Of a stretch of 64,000 nucleotides of DNA, positions 15,335 to 23,548 are shown piece by piece (position 1 is the stretch's first letter; the number at the start of each line of letters is the position of its first letter). The DNA is taken from the NCBI GenBank assembly GCA_900544555.1, contig UQWD01000001.1:186001-250000 (forward strand). Reading direction: 5' to 3'. This DNA is from an uncultured Eubacteriales bacterium (GTDB lineage Bacteria; Bacillota; Clostridia; Christensenellales; CAG-138). The position numbers and the translations under genes are program-made. The notes beneath the pieces were generated by a model. It was not told the origin of the DNA and ran no database searches. It was given only the letters and a program-made list of their open reading frames with translations.

Positions 15335-15592
15335 ACGCATTAGCGCGATCCGGTTTTACGCTTCCGAACAGCCGCTTATGAAGTTCGTTTTTCGCGATAG
15401 GGTCTTTTTGCGCATGGCGATTAATTTCGCTTTACTTTTACTTCTTTACCAACGCTTTGATAACATAGAATCCATCGGGAATATGTTCGTATTGTTGCCG
15501 GCGCAGCTCTTAAAAAATCGTGACATTCGAAATCTGAAGTGTTATTATTGCCGCATAGATCACACGAAAAGGAGTTTTTTGGGGAAACGATA

Positions 15593-15841
15593 ATGGATAA
15601 TGGGGTAGCGTTACTTTCAAATTTGGATAGCTTACATACTACAGAATTGGGCGCTGTTAGGATAAAGAAAAATCTCGGTATTGAGACTGATGATGTTGTA
15701 TCGTGGTGTATTGCAGAAATATCCGAAACTGCATGCCAAATAACGAGAAAGGGTAAAAACTGGTATGCGGCGACGGATAATTGCATTATTACAATAAATG
15801 CTTACAGCTTTACAATTATCACCGCACGCAAATTAAAATAA
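15593..15841 (+). CDS. DUF3781-family protein, 82 aa
   Basis: The part ALLSNLDSLHTTELGAVRIKKNLGI ... NWYAATDNCIITINAYSFTIITA matches DUF3781, a small family of unknown function found in Firmicutes. A longer frame starts with GTG at 15,539, but the family begins near MDNGVALLSNLDSLHTTELG, so ATG 15,593 is preferred; GGGGAAA lies upstream. Cytosolic, alpha/beta, no catalytic motif apparent. Confidence 0.75.
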   Translation: MDNGVALLSNLDSLHTTELGAVRIKKNLGIETDDVVSWCIAEISETACQITRKGKNWYAATDNCIITINAYSFTIITARKLK

Positions 15842-16202
15842 TTATTTGTTTGTGCACCTGTACGTTGTTAAAAATAGAGCATGTACACCTATCCGTACGC
15901 TGTTTCGCCAACGGCTTACTGCTATTAATAGAGTCTATAAAAAACGGTTTAGGGCTGGAACCGGAGCACTGTTCATGTTTATAGTATGCGGGTAACGTAT
16001 TCGGAAGGCGAGGGTTTGATAGTCCCCTCGGACTGAGGCCGGTAGAGTGCCTTTATGGGATAACGATACCAAATGTATACCTAAGCTATATAATAGAAGA
16101 ATTTAACCTGAGTTCTAGCTCAGTAATTTTCTATTTAGCCATTCGCTTCGGTCTACGCTAATCTAACCAGTGCCATCGCCTGCAGCGCGCAAACGAAATG
16201 AA
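15842..16202. other. Intergenic region, no gene seen
   Basis: About 360 bases with no supported gene. A GC-rich stretch at 15,985-16,070 has self-complementary pieces but I cannot assign a known RNA. Confidence 0.4.
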
Positions 16203-16239
16203 CAGGCGCGCGCATTGCTGCATGCGATGCGCGCGCCTG
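16203..16239 (-). terminator. thrS terminator hairpin
   Basis: 13-bp perfect stem (CAGGCGCGCGCAT / ATGCGCGCGCCTG) with an 11-base loop, 50 bp past the thrS stop. No long T-run, but the stem is very stable and the position fits. Confidence 0.7.
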
Positions 16240-16288
16240 ATATATTAAATCCTATCTCAGTCTAATTCCGCTTCGTAACAGCGGGTCG

Positions 16289-18232
16289 TCAATCGTGTGC
16301 TTTGGTCGTTACCTCGACGATTAATGCCTGCGCGAACTCGTTCAGGCGCATCGCACCCATATCGCCGTTTTTACGCGAGCGCACGGCGACAACCCCGTTC
16401 TCTACCTCTTTATCGCCTATGATGAGCATATAAGGCGTTTTTTGGAGCTGAGCCTCTCGTATTTTAAAACCGATTTTTTCGTTTCTTAAATCAGTCTCCA
16501 CGCGGAATCCGTAATTGTCAAGTTCCTTCTTAATTTTTTCAGCGGCTTCGTGCGTGCGGTCCGTCATGGCCAGCACCTTCACCTGAACGGGCGCGAGCCA
16601 CGTCGGGAGCGCGCCCGCGTATTTTTCAATCAACAGCGCCAGCGTGCGCTCATAACAGCCTATCGACGTGCGGTGAAGCACGACGGGATGCTTCTTTTCC
16701 CCATCGCTGTCGGTATATACCATGCCGAAGCGCTCCGCGAGCTGGAAATCAATCTGGATGGTAATGAGCGTATCCTCCTTGCCGTGTACGTTGCGCATTT
16801 GAATATCCAGCTTCGGCCCGTAGAACGCCGCCTCCCCATCCGCCTCAATATAAGGTATTTTAAGCTCCTCAAGAATCCGGCGCATGGTTTCCTGCGTAGC
16901 CTCCCAGCTCTCTTTGGAGCCGATGTATTTATCCGTATCGTTCTCATCCCATTTGGAGAAGCGGTATGTCACATCCTCCTCCAAGCCGAGCGTTGTAAGG
17001 AAGTATTTCGCCAGATCCACACACCCCTTAAACTCCTCGTCCACCTGCTCAGGCGTGCAGGCAAGGTGTCCCTCCGAAATGGTGAACTGGCGGAGACGAA
17101 TCAGGCCGTGCATTTCGCCCGAAGATTCGTTCCTGAAAAGCGTGGAGGTTTCATTATACCTTAACGGCAAATCGCGGTACGATCGGGAACGATTGAGGTA
17201 GGCCATAAACTGGAAGGGGCAGGTCATAGGGCGCAGCGCGAAAACCTCTCCTTCCTCCTCCTTTTCGGCGTCGCCCATGATGAACATGCCATCGCGGTAA
17301 TGATCCCAATGCCCCGAAATCTTATACAGGTCGCTTTTGGCAAGGAACGGCGTTTTGGTCAAGAGATATCCCCTGCGCTGCTCCTCATCCTCGACAAACC
17401 GCTGGAGCAGTTGAATTACCCGCGCGCCCTTGGGCAAAAGCACAGGTAGCCCCTGTCCAATCATATCCACGGTCGTAAATAGCTCAAGCTCACGGCCCAG
17501 CTTATTATGATCGCGCTTCTTCGCTTCCTCCACGCGCGCGATGTACGCATCCAAATCCGCCTTTTTCTCAAACGCTGTCCCGTATATGCGCTGGAGCATC
17601 TTGTTTTTCTCGCTTCCGCGCCAATACGCGCCCGCCACGCTCATAAGCTTTATGTGTTTAACTATGCCGGTGCTCTCGACATGCGGGCCGGCGCATAAGT
17701 CCACAAACTCGCCCTGCCTGTAAAAGCTGATGACCGAACCGTCTGGAAGATCGCGTATCAGCTCAACCTTATACGGTTCGCCGCTCTTTTCCATAAGGGC
17801 GACGGCTTCCTCCCTCGGCAGTTCAAAACGTTCAATTTGGTAGGCTTCCTGTGCGATTTTGCGCATTTCCTTTTCTATTTCGGCCAGATCGGAGGGCGAA
17901 AAAGCCTTCGGCACGTCGAAATCGTAATAAAAACCGTTTTCAATCGCCGGGCCGATAGCAAGCTTAGCATCCGGGTATAACCTTTTTACCGCCTGAGCGA
18001 GCATATGCGCGGCCGTGTGCCTGAACGCCCATCTTCCTCCCTCGTCCGCAAAGGTAAGCAGTTTAAGGGCGCGGTCGCCATATAGCGGCGCGAAGGCGTC
18101 GGCGTTCTTACCGTCAACCTCCGCCGCAAGCGTAGCTTTCCTCAAGCGCGGGCTGACAGCCTGTGCGATTTCAAGCGGGCTCATGCCATCCTCGTATACG
18201 CGAACCGCTCCGTCTGGAAACGTAATTTTCAT
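16289..18232 (-). CDS. thrS: Threonine--tRNA ligase
   Basis: Charges tRNA-Thr with threonine in the cytosol. Start ATG 18232 (MKITFPDGAVRVYEDG) follows GGAGG by ten bases; an upstream in-frame start is ignored. Order of domains: TGS (~1-60), N2 editing domain (HTAAHMLAQAVKRLYPDAK and later CAGPH), class II catalytic core with motif 2 (RYNETSTLFRNESSGEMHGL, RLRQFT), motif 3 (GCYERTLALLIE), then the anticodon-binding domain (VKVLAMTDRTHEAAEKI). 647 residues, the usual length. Transcription is controlled by the T-box leader just upstream. The neighbour ytxC is divergent, the same pairing as in Bacillus. Confidence 0.97.
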   Translation of the reverse strand: MKITFPDGAVRVYEDGMSPLEIAQAVSPRLRKATLAAEVDGKNADAFAPLYGDRALKLLTFADEGGRWAFRHTAAHMLAQAVKRLYPDAKLAIGPAIENGFYYDFDVPKAFSPSDLAEIEKEMRKIAQEAYQIERFELPREEAVALMEKSGEPYKVELIRDLPDGSVISFYRQGEFVDLCAGPHVESTGIVKHIKLMSVAGAYWRGSEKNKMLQRIYGTAFEKKADLDAYIARVEEAKKRDHNKLGRELELFTTVDMIGQGLPVLLPKGARVIQLLQRFVEDEEQRRGYLLTKTPFLAKSDLYKISGHWDHYRDGMFIMGDAEKEEEGEVFALRPMTCPFQFMAYLNRSRSYRDLPLRYNETSTLFRNESSGEMHGLIRLRQFTISEGHLACTPEQVDEEFKGCVDLAKYFLTTLGLEEDVTYRFSKWDENDTDKYIGSKESWEATQETMRRILEELKIPYIEADGEAAFYGPKLDIQMRNVHGKEDTLITIQIDFQLAERFGMVYTDSDGEKKHPVVLHRTSIGCYERTLALLIEKYAGALPTWLAPVQVKVLAMTDRTHEAAEKIKKELDNYGFRVETDLRNEKIGFKIREAQLQKTPYMLIIGDKEVENGVVAVRSRKNGDMGAMRLNEFAQALIVEVTTKAHD

Positions 18233-18290
18233 CTTCAAAAACCTCCATATCCTCAATTACATTATCTAAAGCTCTAGAGCATTATCAATT

Positions 18291-18505
18291 AAATAAAAAA
18301 CGCCCCCTGCAAAGCAAGGGACGGACATATGCCCGTGGTTCCACCCTAATTGGATCAATACCCACTCAAAGGGCTATAACGCGCCGAACCGCTGCGGTCG
18401 TGGGGCGGTATTCCCGGCAGGATTTTGGAAAGCGCTTACAGCCAAGGCCCTTTTCTCTAAAACCAAAATATCCCTGCGGTACTGAACCCAGTCATTCCGC
18501 ATACC
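18291..18505 (-). promoter_or_regulatory. T-box riboswitch leader of thrS
   Basis: The minus-strand leader carries AGGGTGGAACCACGGG (T-box proper, complement at 18,332-18,347), then a GC-rich terminator stem (CCCTTGCTTTGCAGGGGGC) with a T-run at 18,291-18,300 before the thrS ribosome site. Upstream, GCAGG/CCTGC and TTTTGG/CCAAAA form stem I. Uncharged tRNA-Thr would pair at UGGAACCA and prevent termination. I could not fix the specifier codon by eye. Confidence 0.9.
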
Positions 18506-18509
18506 CTGC

Positions 18510-18538
18510 ATTATATGCGCTTATTTCAATTTTGTCAA
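18510..18538 (-). promoter_or_regulatory. Sigma-A promoter of the thrS leader
   Basis: On the minus strand TTGACA (18,538-18,533), 17-bp spacer, TATAAT (18,515-18,510): a consensus vegetative promoter, placing +1 near 18,503 at the start of the T-box RNA. Confidence 0.9.
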
Positions 18539-18771
18539 CGGTCAGAGAAAAGCGCGATTCAGCTTGATTTTGTAAAATTAATTAAAAACGATATAACGCC
18601 TTTTATCAAGCAACCTCTCTTATGCGTACGTTTCATATCATACCATTCATTCATATAACACAAGCCAATACAGAAATTGGCATGCGAAAGCCGGTATCAC
18701 TTGGCGCATACTAACGGCATATCATGCTGTATAGGGAAAGCGGCGGCTTACCGCCGAAGGAGAGTGAATAT

Positions 18772-19509
18772 ATGAAGGTGTGCTCAGTGGGCACGCATGA
18801 ATATGATGCGGACATTCCCAAACTGCTCCGGCGGAGGCTTAAGCGCCTTGGATGGGATCTGGAGTTTTTTGAGGATACGGAAAAAAAAAGCCGGGTTGAG
18901 GCTGAGATCGACGATCAGGATGCGCTCGACGCATGGTGCTCAGCAATATCCGAAATGTTAGTTTATGATCTATCGCATTTTGAGCTGGCGCGAATTGTAA
19001 ATGATTTAAGCTTATCGCTCGACGATAAGCACGCCCTACTACCCGAAGCGGTTGACAGCGCAAGGCGGGTTACGGGTACGGACGGCGTCAAGCGGGCGCT
19101 AACGGAACATTTTACTGGTGAAAACCATTTGAACCTGGAGGGTTTTATGCGGTTTCGCATGCAGGATATTCTCAGCAAATGGGAGCTTTGCGTGGACAGG
19201 GCTGCGGAGGAAATGCTCCTGAGGCATGAATATTTTGAGCTGATGGGCGTGCTTAGCGCCTTTGTACGAATGCAGCCCCCGAAAATGAAGGAGGTTGTGC
19301 TGGTTTTCCATCCAGACGGGAGCTGCACGCTCAGCGACGACATGGAATCCAATATCGATTACGCTTTTACTTCAGACGGCGTAGTAGGCGTTCTGGTGAA
19401 CCTGGCCCCAGAAAAAATCACGGTGTACGATCTATCCGACGGGAGGAACTCCCTGCTATCCGAGGCGCTTATGCGCGTTTTCGAGGATCGTATTCGGTTT
19501 TACCGCTGA
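18772..19509 (+). CDS. ytxC: YtxC-like sporulation protein, 245 aa
   Basis: Start ATG 18772 chosen for AAGGAG nine bases upstream; an upstream in-frame ATG (18,724) lacks one. The central and C-terminal parts (EGFMRFRMQDILSKWELCVDRA, then LMGVLSAFVRMQPPKMKEV and VFHPDGSCTLSDD) match the YtxC family, whose Bacillus member lies beside thrS as here. YtxC is a putative sporulation protein of unknown biochemistry. Soluble, mixed alpha/beta. Identification rests on the sequence pattern plus the conserved thrS neighbourhood. Confidence 0.8.
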   Translation: MKVCSVGTHEYDADIPKLLRRRLKRLGWDLEFFEDTEKKSRVEAEIDDQDALDAWCSAISEMLVYDLSHFELARIVNDLSLSLDDKHALLPEAVDSARRVTGTDGVKRALTEHFTGENHLNLEGFMRFRMQDILSKWELCVDRAAEEMLLRHEYFELMGVLSAFVRMQPPKMKEVVLVFHPDGSCTLSDDMESNIDYAFTSDGVVGVLVNLAPEKITVYDLSDGRNSLLSEALMRVFEDRIRFYR

Positions 19510-19520
19510 ATAAATCGCGT

Positions 19521-19549
19521 TTGACATTTTAAACTTTTGGTGATACATT
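19521..19549 (+). promoter_or_regulatory. Sigma-A promoter of the ABC-F leader
   Basis: TTGACA (19,521-19,526), 17-bp spacer, TACATT (19,544-19,549). Transcription would begin near 19,557, ~25 bases before the leader uORF. Confidence 0.75.
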
Positions 19550-19580
19550 GATTTTATTAAATTTGAACGGAAGTGAAAGG

Positions 19581-19601
19581 ATGTACATTTTTTCTTGCTG
19601 A
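19581..19601 (+). CDS. Leader peptide uORF (MYIFSC)
   Basis: ATG-TAC-ATT-TTT-TCT-TGC-TGA, with GGAAGTGAAAGG just upstream. Its coding bases TTTCTTGC (19,591-19,598) are the first strand of the attenuator fold. Short uORFs of this type precede antibiotic-inducible ABC-F genes; ribosomes stalled here by a drug would change the RNA fold. Confidence 0.6.
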   Translation: MYIFSC

Positions 19602-19736
19602 TTATTAATCGTTAGCGCGTGACAGCGCGGGTACAACCCATGCTTTGTTTTTGCGCGCAGGCAAGAAAGTGTATGTTCATTTGCTAACAGCGTAATTGGC
19701 GGCTGCGGGAATAACTTTCTTGCGGTCGCTTTTTTC
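19591..19736 (+). promoter_or_regulatory. Transcription attenuator before the ABC-F gene
   Basis: Three segments compete: TTTCTTGC in the uORF (19,591-19,598), GCAAGAAAGT (19,661-19,670) and ACTTTCTTGC (19,714-19,723). The middle one is complementary to both others. The last is part of the 3' arm of a 12-bp stem (19,699-19,710 with 19,718-19,729) followed by six T (19,730-19,735), an intrinsic terminator. Middle with first leaves the terminator free; middle with last breaks it. A ribosome stalled on the uORF would therefore allow read-through. Confidence 0.75.
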
Positions 19737-19754
19737 TATATTCGGAGGTGTACA

Positions 19755-21221
19755 ATGTCCGTAATTTCAGTATCAAATTTAACGTTCTGCTACGATGGCA
19801 GCTACGATAATATTTTTAATAATGTGTCTTTTACCATAGACAGCGACTGGAGGCTGGGTTTAATCGGCCGCAACGGCAGGGGTAAAACCACCTTGTTGAA
19901 CCTCTTAATGGGGAAATATGCTTACAGGGGAACGATTTCATCGCAGGTTGAGTTTAAGCTTTTTCCCTTTATGGTTGAAAATATCGAGCTTAATACGCTG
20001 GATATCATCCAAAACACAGTTAAGGGCTTTGCTTTATGGGAGCTTGAGCGCGAAATGTCATTAATGGAATTAAGCGAGGATATCCTTTACCGCCCGTTCG
20101 CCACTTTAAGCAACGGAGAACGGACAAAAGCCCTGCTGGCCGCCCTGTTTATGAATGATGAGCGCTTTTTGCTCATCGACGAACCAACCAACCATCTGGA
20201 TCTGCACGGGCGTAAGGTTCTCGGCGCTTACCTCAAGAGGAAGAAGGGGTTTATACTCGTATCCCATGATCGGATGCTTTTAGATACCTGCGCGAATCAT
20301 ATACTGAGCCTGAACAAGGCGGATATAACTGTTCAGAAGGGTAATTTCACAACTTGGGAACGCGATAAAACCCTCCGGGACGAGTTTGAATTGGCTGAAA
20401 ATCAGCGGCTTGAAAAGGATATGAATAAGCTCAATAAAGCTTCAGCGCGCGCCGCCGGATGGTCGGACGCGTTAGAGAAAACCAAAATCGGCCACGGGCC
20501 ATGCGACAGAGGGTTTATCGGCGCTAAATCCGAAAAGATGATGAAGCGCGCAAAATCTATTGAGACCCGGAGACGGAGGGCGGCGGAGGAAAAATCGCTT
20601 CTTCTTAAGAATATCGAATACGCGTCCAGCCTGAAGCTGTCCCCTTTAACCCATTATTCGCCCATGCTTATCGAGGCGGATGGGCTTACCATCTCTTTCG
20701 GAAGTAAAACCGTTTGTGAAAACATTACCTTTACCGTTGAACACGGCGACAGGATAGCCGTAACCGGCCGCAACGGATGCGGAAAATCCAGCGTTATCAA
20801 ACTTTTAATCGGCGAGGACATTCCCTATAAAGGCACGCTGCGCACAGCAAGCGGCTTAATCGTATCTTACGTTCCGCAGGATACGTCTTTTTTAAAGGGA
20901 GATCTCAAGGATTTCGCAATTGAGGTCGGGATTGACGAAAGCCTGTTCAAAACTATATTAAGGAAACTGGATTTCTCCAGGCTTCAGTTTGAGAAGGATA
21001 TGAGTCAATTCAGCCAGGGACAGAAGAAAAAGACGCTTCTGGCAGCAAGCTTATGTCAAAAAGCGCATGTGTATGTATGGGATGAGCCGCTCAACTATAT
21101 CGACGTACTGTCGCGCATGCAGATAGAGAGGCTGATTTTGAGCTGTTCCCCTACTATGCTTTTGGTGGAGCACGACGCGCGCTTTATCGATAACGTCGCG
21201 AACCGCATACTGAAAATGTAG
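19755..21221 (+). CDS. ABC-F ribosome-protection protein, Lsa-like
   Basis: Two ABC domains in one chain and no membrane segment, the ABC-F plan. Domain 1: Walker A GRNGRGKTT, signature LSNGERTK, Walker B FLLIDEPTNHLD. Linker of ~85 charged residues (NQRLEKDMNKLNKASARAAG ... SIETRRRRAAEEKS). Domain 2: GRNGCGKSS, FSQGQKKKTLLAA, VYVWDEPLNYID. 488 residues, like Lsa/Vga proteins, which displace lincosamides, streptogramin A or pleuromutilins from the ribosome. GGAGG six bases before ATG. The uORF attenuator upstream supports a drug-inducible resistance role; spectrum unknown. Confidence 0.88.
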   Translation: MSVISVSNLTFCYDGSYDNIFNNVSFTIDSDWRLGLIGRNGRGKTTLLNLLMGKYAYRGTISSQVEFKLFPFMVENIELNTLDIIQNTVKGFALWELEREMSLMELSEDILYRPFATLSNGERTKALLAALFMNDERFLLIDEPTNHLDLHGRKVLGAYLKRKKGFILVSHDRMLLDTCANHILSLNKADITVQKGNFTTWERDKTLRDEFELAENQRLEKDMNKLNKASARAAGWSDALEKTKIGHGPCDRGFIGAKSEKMMKRAKSIETRRRRAAEEKSLLLKNIEYASSLKLSPLTHYSPMLIEADGLTISFGSKTVCENITFTVEHGDRIAVTGRNGCGKSSVIKLLIGEDIPYKGTLRTASGLIVSYVPQDTSFLKGDLKDFAIEVGIDESLFKTILRKLDFSRLQFEKDMSQFSQGQKKKTLLAASLCQKAHVYVWDEPLNYIDVLSRMQIERLILSCSPTMLLVEHDARFIDNVANRILKM

Positions 21222-21497
21222 TTTATTCTTTTGGCTACACTTTTATCGTTCTTAAAAACATTAAATATTAAAGCCCCTTGATTCCCGGGGATAACGGATT
21301 CACTTTATAAGCGTTCATGGCAAGGGCGCCCCAGATCATGAGGTGATAAATTCCGGCTATCCCCATGGCTGAAAAGGGCGCTGACCTGTGACGCGATTAA
21401 AGCCCCACTTAAAGAAGATGCGTTTTTGCCGCTCCTTTGATAAAGTTAAGGCGGGAGCAATGCCGCTTAAGCGCAGACGCTATTTCCCAGAAAACAT
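21222..21497. other. Intergenic region, no gene seen
   Basis: Short convergent gap between the ABC-F gene and yebC. No supported gene; contains weakly paired GC-rich stretches only. Confidence 0.4.
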
Positions 21498-21519
21498 CCC
21501 CCCGGGCTGAGCCGGGGGG
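21498..21519 (-). terminator. yebC terminator
   Basis: CCCCCCGG / CCGGGGGG, 8-bp stem with a 6-base loop. On the minus strand ATGTTTTC follows. 45 bp beyond the yebC stop. Confidence 0.75.
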
Positions 21520-21563
21520 CCGGCTATAAAGCGGTTTTAAACCGGTAAAACAAAACCGAGCGG

Positions 21564-22310
21564 CTAATCCTCTTCCTCAGCTTCTGGAAGCATCGCGTTA
21601 TGGTATACCTCTTGAACATCGTCGTTATCGTCAAAACGCTCAAGCATCCTTTCGATTTTGCCCATCAGCTCATCGTCATCCACTTGTATGGTGTTTTGCG
21701 GTATCATCTGAATTTCCGCGGATAAAAATTCGTATCCCTTACCTTCCAGAGCTTCTCGTATGGACGAAAAATCAGCGGGCGCGGTATACACTTCAAAAAC
21801 GTCGTCAAGAGGGTTGAAATCCTCCGCGCCAAGCTCAAGCGCTTCCATCATAAGCTCGTCCTCATCTATCGCAACGCTGCGCTCTATTACCAGCACGCCC
21901 TTCTTATCAAACATCCACGATACGCAGCCGGTCGCTCCCATGCTACCGCCGCTTTTGTCGAATATATGGCGCATTTCAGCCGCAGTGCGGTTACGGTTAT
22001 CCGTAACTACCTCGACTATAACGGCCGTTCCTCCCGGGCCGTATCCCTCATAAACAACCTCTTCATAATTTACATTCCCCAACTCTCCGGCCGCTTTTTT
22101 TATTGAGCGCGATATGTTGTCGTTGGGCATATTGTTAGCCTTTGCCTTAGCTATAACGTCGCGCAGCTTGGAATTATTCACGGGGTCGCTGCCCCCCTCC
22201 TTAACCGCTATGGCAATTTCACGGCCGATTTTCGTAAAGATTTTCCCTCGCTGGGAGTCCGTTTTTTCTTTCTTGTTTTTTATGTTCGCCCATTTGGAAT
22301 GCCCGGACAT
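21564..22310 (-). CDS. yebC: YebC/PmpR family regulator
   Basis: Starts MSGHSKWANIKNKKEKTDSQ, the hallmark N-terminus, and continues FTKIGREIAIAVKEGGSDP, YEGYGPGGTAVIVEVVTDN and an acidic C-terminus. 248 residues, full length. The family (YebC, PmpR, mitochondrial TACO1) binds nucleic acid; members regulate transcription or help ribosomes through proline-rich stretches. TAGGAGGTAG precedes the ATG. It has its own promoter at the end of the uracil-DNA glycosylase gene. Confidence 0.95.
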   Translation of the reverse strand: MSGHSKWANIKNKKEKTDSQRGKIFTKIGREIAIAVKEGGSDPVNNSKLRDVIAKAKANNMPNDNISRSIKKAAGELGNVNYEEVVYEGYGPGGTAVIVEVVTDNRNRTAAEMRHIFDKSGGSMGATGCVSWMFDKKGVLVIERSVAIDEDELMMEALELGAEDFNPLDDVFEVYTAPADFSSIREALEGKGYEFLSAEIQMIPQNTIQVDDDELMGKIERMLERFDDNDDVQEVYHNAMLPEAEEED

Positions 22311-22356
22311 AGTCTACCTCCTATATAAAGCGATTCGTATTGATTAAGCTGAAATT

Positions 22357-22386
22357 ATTATACCATCTATTGACTTTTGAGTTCAA
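22357..22386 (-). promoter_or_regulatory. Promoter of yebC
   Basis: On the minus strand TTGAAC (22,386-22,381), 18-bp spacer, TATAAT (22,362-22,357), ~45 bp before the yebC start. The -35 overlaps the stop region of the upstream gene. Confidence 0.65.
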
Positions 22387-22949
22387 GCTTGGTGCTTTAT
22401 CCGCGCGAGCCTGGCCGCAATTGTCTTCATATCCTCCCATGCCTCGCGCTTTTTCCCAGGATCCCGCAGCAGCGCGGCGGGGTGATACGTTAATATAATG
22501 CCTGTTCCGCTGCTTTCCTTCCAAGTTCCTCTGTCGCGTGTGATGCGCGCGTTCGGATTTACGATATGTCTGGCGGCTGTCGCGCCAAGGCATACAATGA
22601 TACTGGGCCGTACGAGCGCGGTCTGCGCGCGCAGATATCCGATACATGCCTTCGCCTCCTCATCAAGGGGAGTGCGGTTATTCGGCGGGCGGCACTTGAC
22701 GATGTTGGCGATATAAACCTCTTCCCGTTTAAGGTTGATAGCTTCTATCATTTTCGTAAGAAGCTGCCCGGCCGGGCCTACAAAAGGCCTTCCCTGTTCA
22801 TCCTCCTCTCTGCCCGGGCCTTCGCCGATAAACATAACGTCCGCGTGAGCGTTCCCCTCGCCAATAACGATATTCTGCCGGCCGCCGCTTAACGCGCACT
22901 GCTCGCAGCCCTGTATGCTCTCATATAATTGCTTCCAGCTGTAACGCAT
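22383..22949 (-). CDS. Uracil-DNA glycosylase, family 4 (Fe-S)
   Basis: Removes uracil from DNA at the start of base-excision repair. Motif A GEGPGREEDEQGRPFVGPAG and motif B HPAALLR are present, as are the four cysteines that hold the 4Fe-4S cluster in this family (CEQC near the N-terminus, KCRPP and ACIGY later). An in-frame GTG lies further upstream (22,964), but GGGAG eight bases before ATG 22949 decides the start (a second ATG is adjacent). ~188 residues, usual for family 4. Co-directional with the carbonic-anhydrase-like gene upstream. Confidence 0.93.
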   Translation of the reverse strand: MRYSWKQLYESIQGCEQCALSGGRQNIVIGEGNAHADVMFIGEGPGREEDEQGRPFVGPAGQLLTKMIEAINLKREEVYIANIVKCRPPNNRTPLDEEAKACIGYLRAQTALVRPSIIVCLGATAARHIVNPNARITRDRGTWKESSGTGIILTYHPAALLRDPGKKREAWEDMKTIAARLARIKHQA

Positions 22950-22978
22950 CATATAAGCTCCCACTGTTGTATTGAACG

Positions 22979-23503
22979 CTAAAAATCATATACCGTCACT
23001 TCACCTGTAGCAAGGTCGTACCTGGCGCCTACGGCAATAAACTCCCCTCTGTCTATCAGCTCGCTCAGCTCAGGGCTTTTTCGTATTTTTGAAAGGCTGC
23101 CCTGAAGCAATTCGTCCGGCTCCCTCTGCGCGCCTTTAAACCATGCCGCTAGCCCCTCGCCTCCCTCCAGCGGATCGCCGCGCCGCTCATCATGCGCCAG
23201 CACAACGCATAACGGCGTATGAAGCTTTTCAGCCGCATAGGTTATCGCGTCCAAAACGTTTTTATCTATACTCAATTCAGGTAGGCGAATAGTGAAAAGC
23301 TCTCCGAAATCCGAATCAAAAACCAGCTCGGGCGGCATATAAGCATCCGCTTCACATACAACCACAGCAATCGGCTTTTGCCCCTGTTCAAAAAGCTCTT
23401 TTCTCCGGGACGCGATACTCCAACCGCGCGCATATGTCTCGCCTGTAACAAACCGTTCGTTTCCTTCCATCATCGTGTCAAGCGCTATTTCCCACGACCC
23501 CAT
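22979..23503 (-). CDS. Degenerate beta-carbonic anhydrase-like protein, 174 aa
   Basis: Fold signature is clear: ALDTMMEGNERFVTGE near the start, VVVCEADAYMPPELVFDSDF where the family has CSDSRVPPE, GELFTIRLPE, and VLAHDERRGD where it has GHxxCGA. C50 and H104 of the zinc site remain, but the second Cys is R107 and the Asp/Arg catalytic dyad (C+2, C+4) is Ala/Ala. It therefore probably cannot hydrate CO2 in the normal way and may be a regulatory or binding protein. Weak ribosome site GAGGATG. Same direction as the glycosylase gene, 30 bp before it. Confidence 0.8.
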   Translation of the reverse strand: MGSWEIALDTMMEGNERFVTGETYARGWSIASRRKELFEQGQKPIAVVVCEADAYMPPELVFDSDFGELFTIRLPELSIDKNVLDAITYAAEKLHTPLCVVLAHDERRGDPLEGGEGLAAWFKGAQREPDELLQGSLSKIRKSPELSELIDRGEFIAVGARYDLATGEVTVYDF

Positions 23504-23548
23504 CTGTAAGTCACATCCTCTTGATTGGCTTATGTGCTTATTATAATG

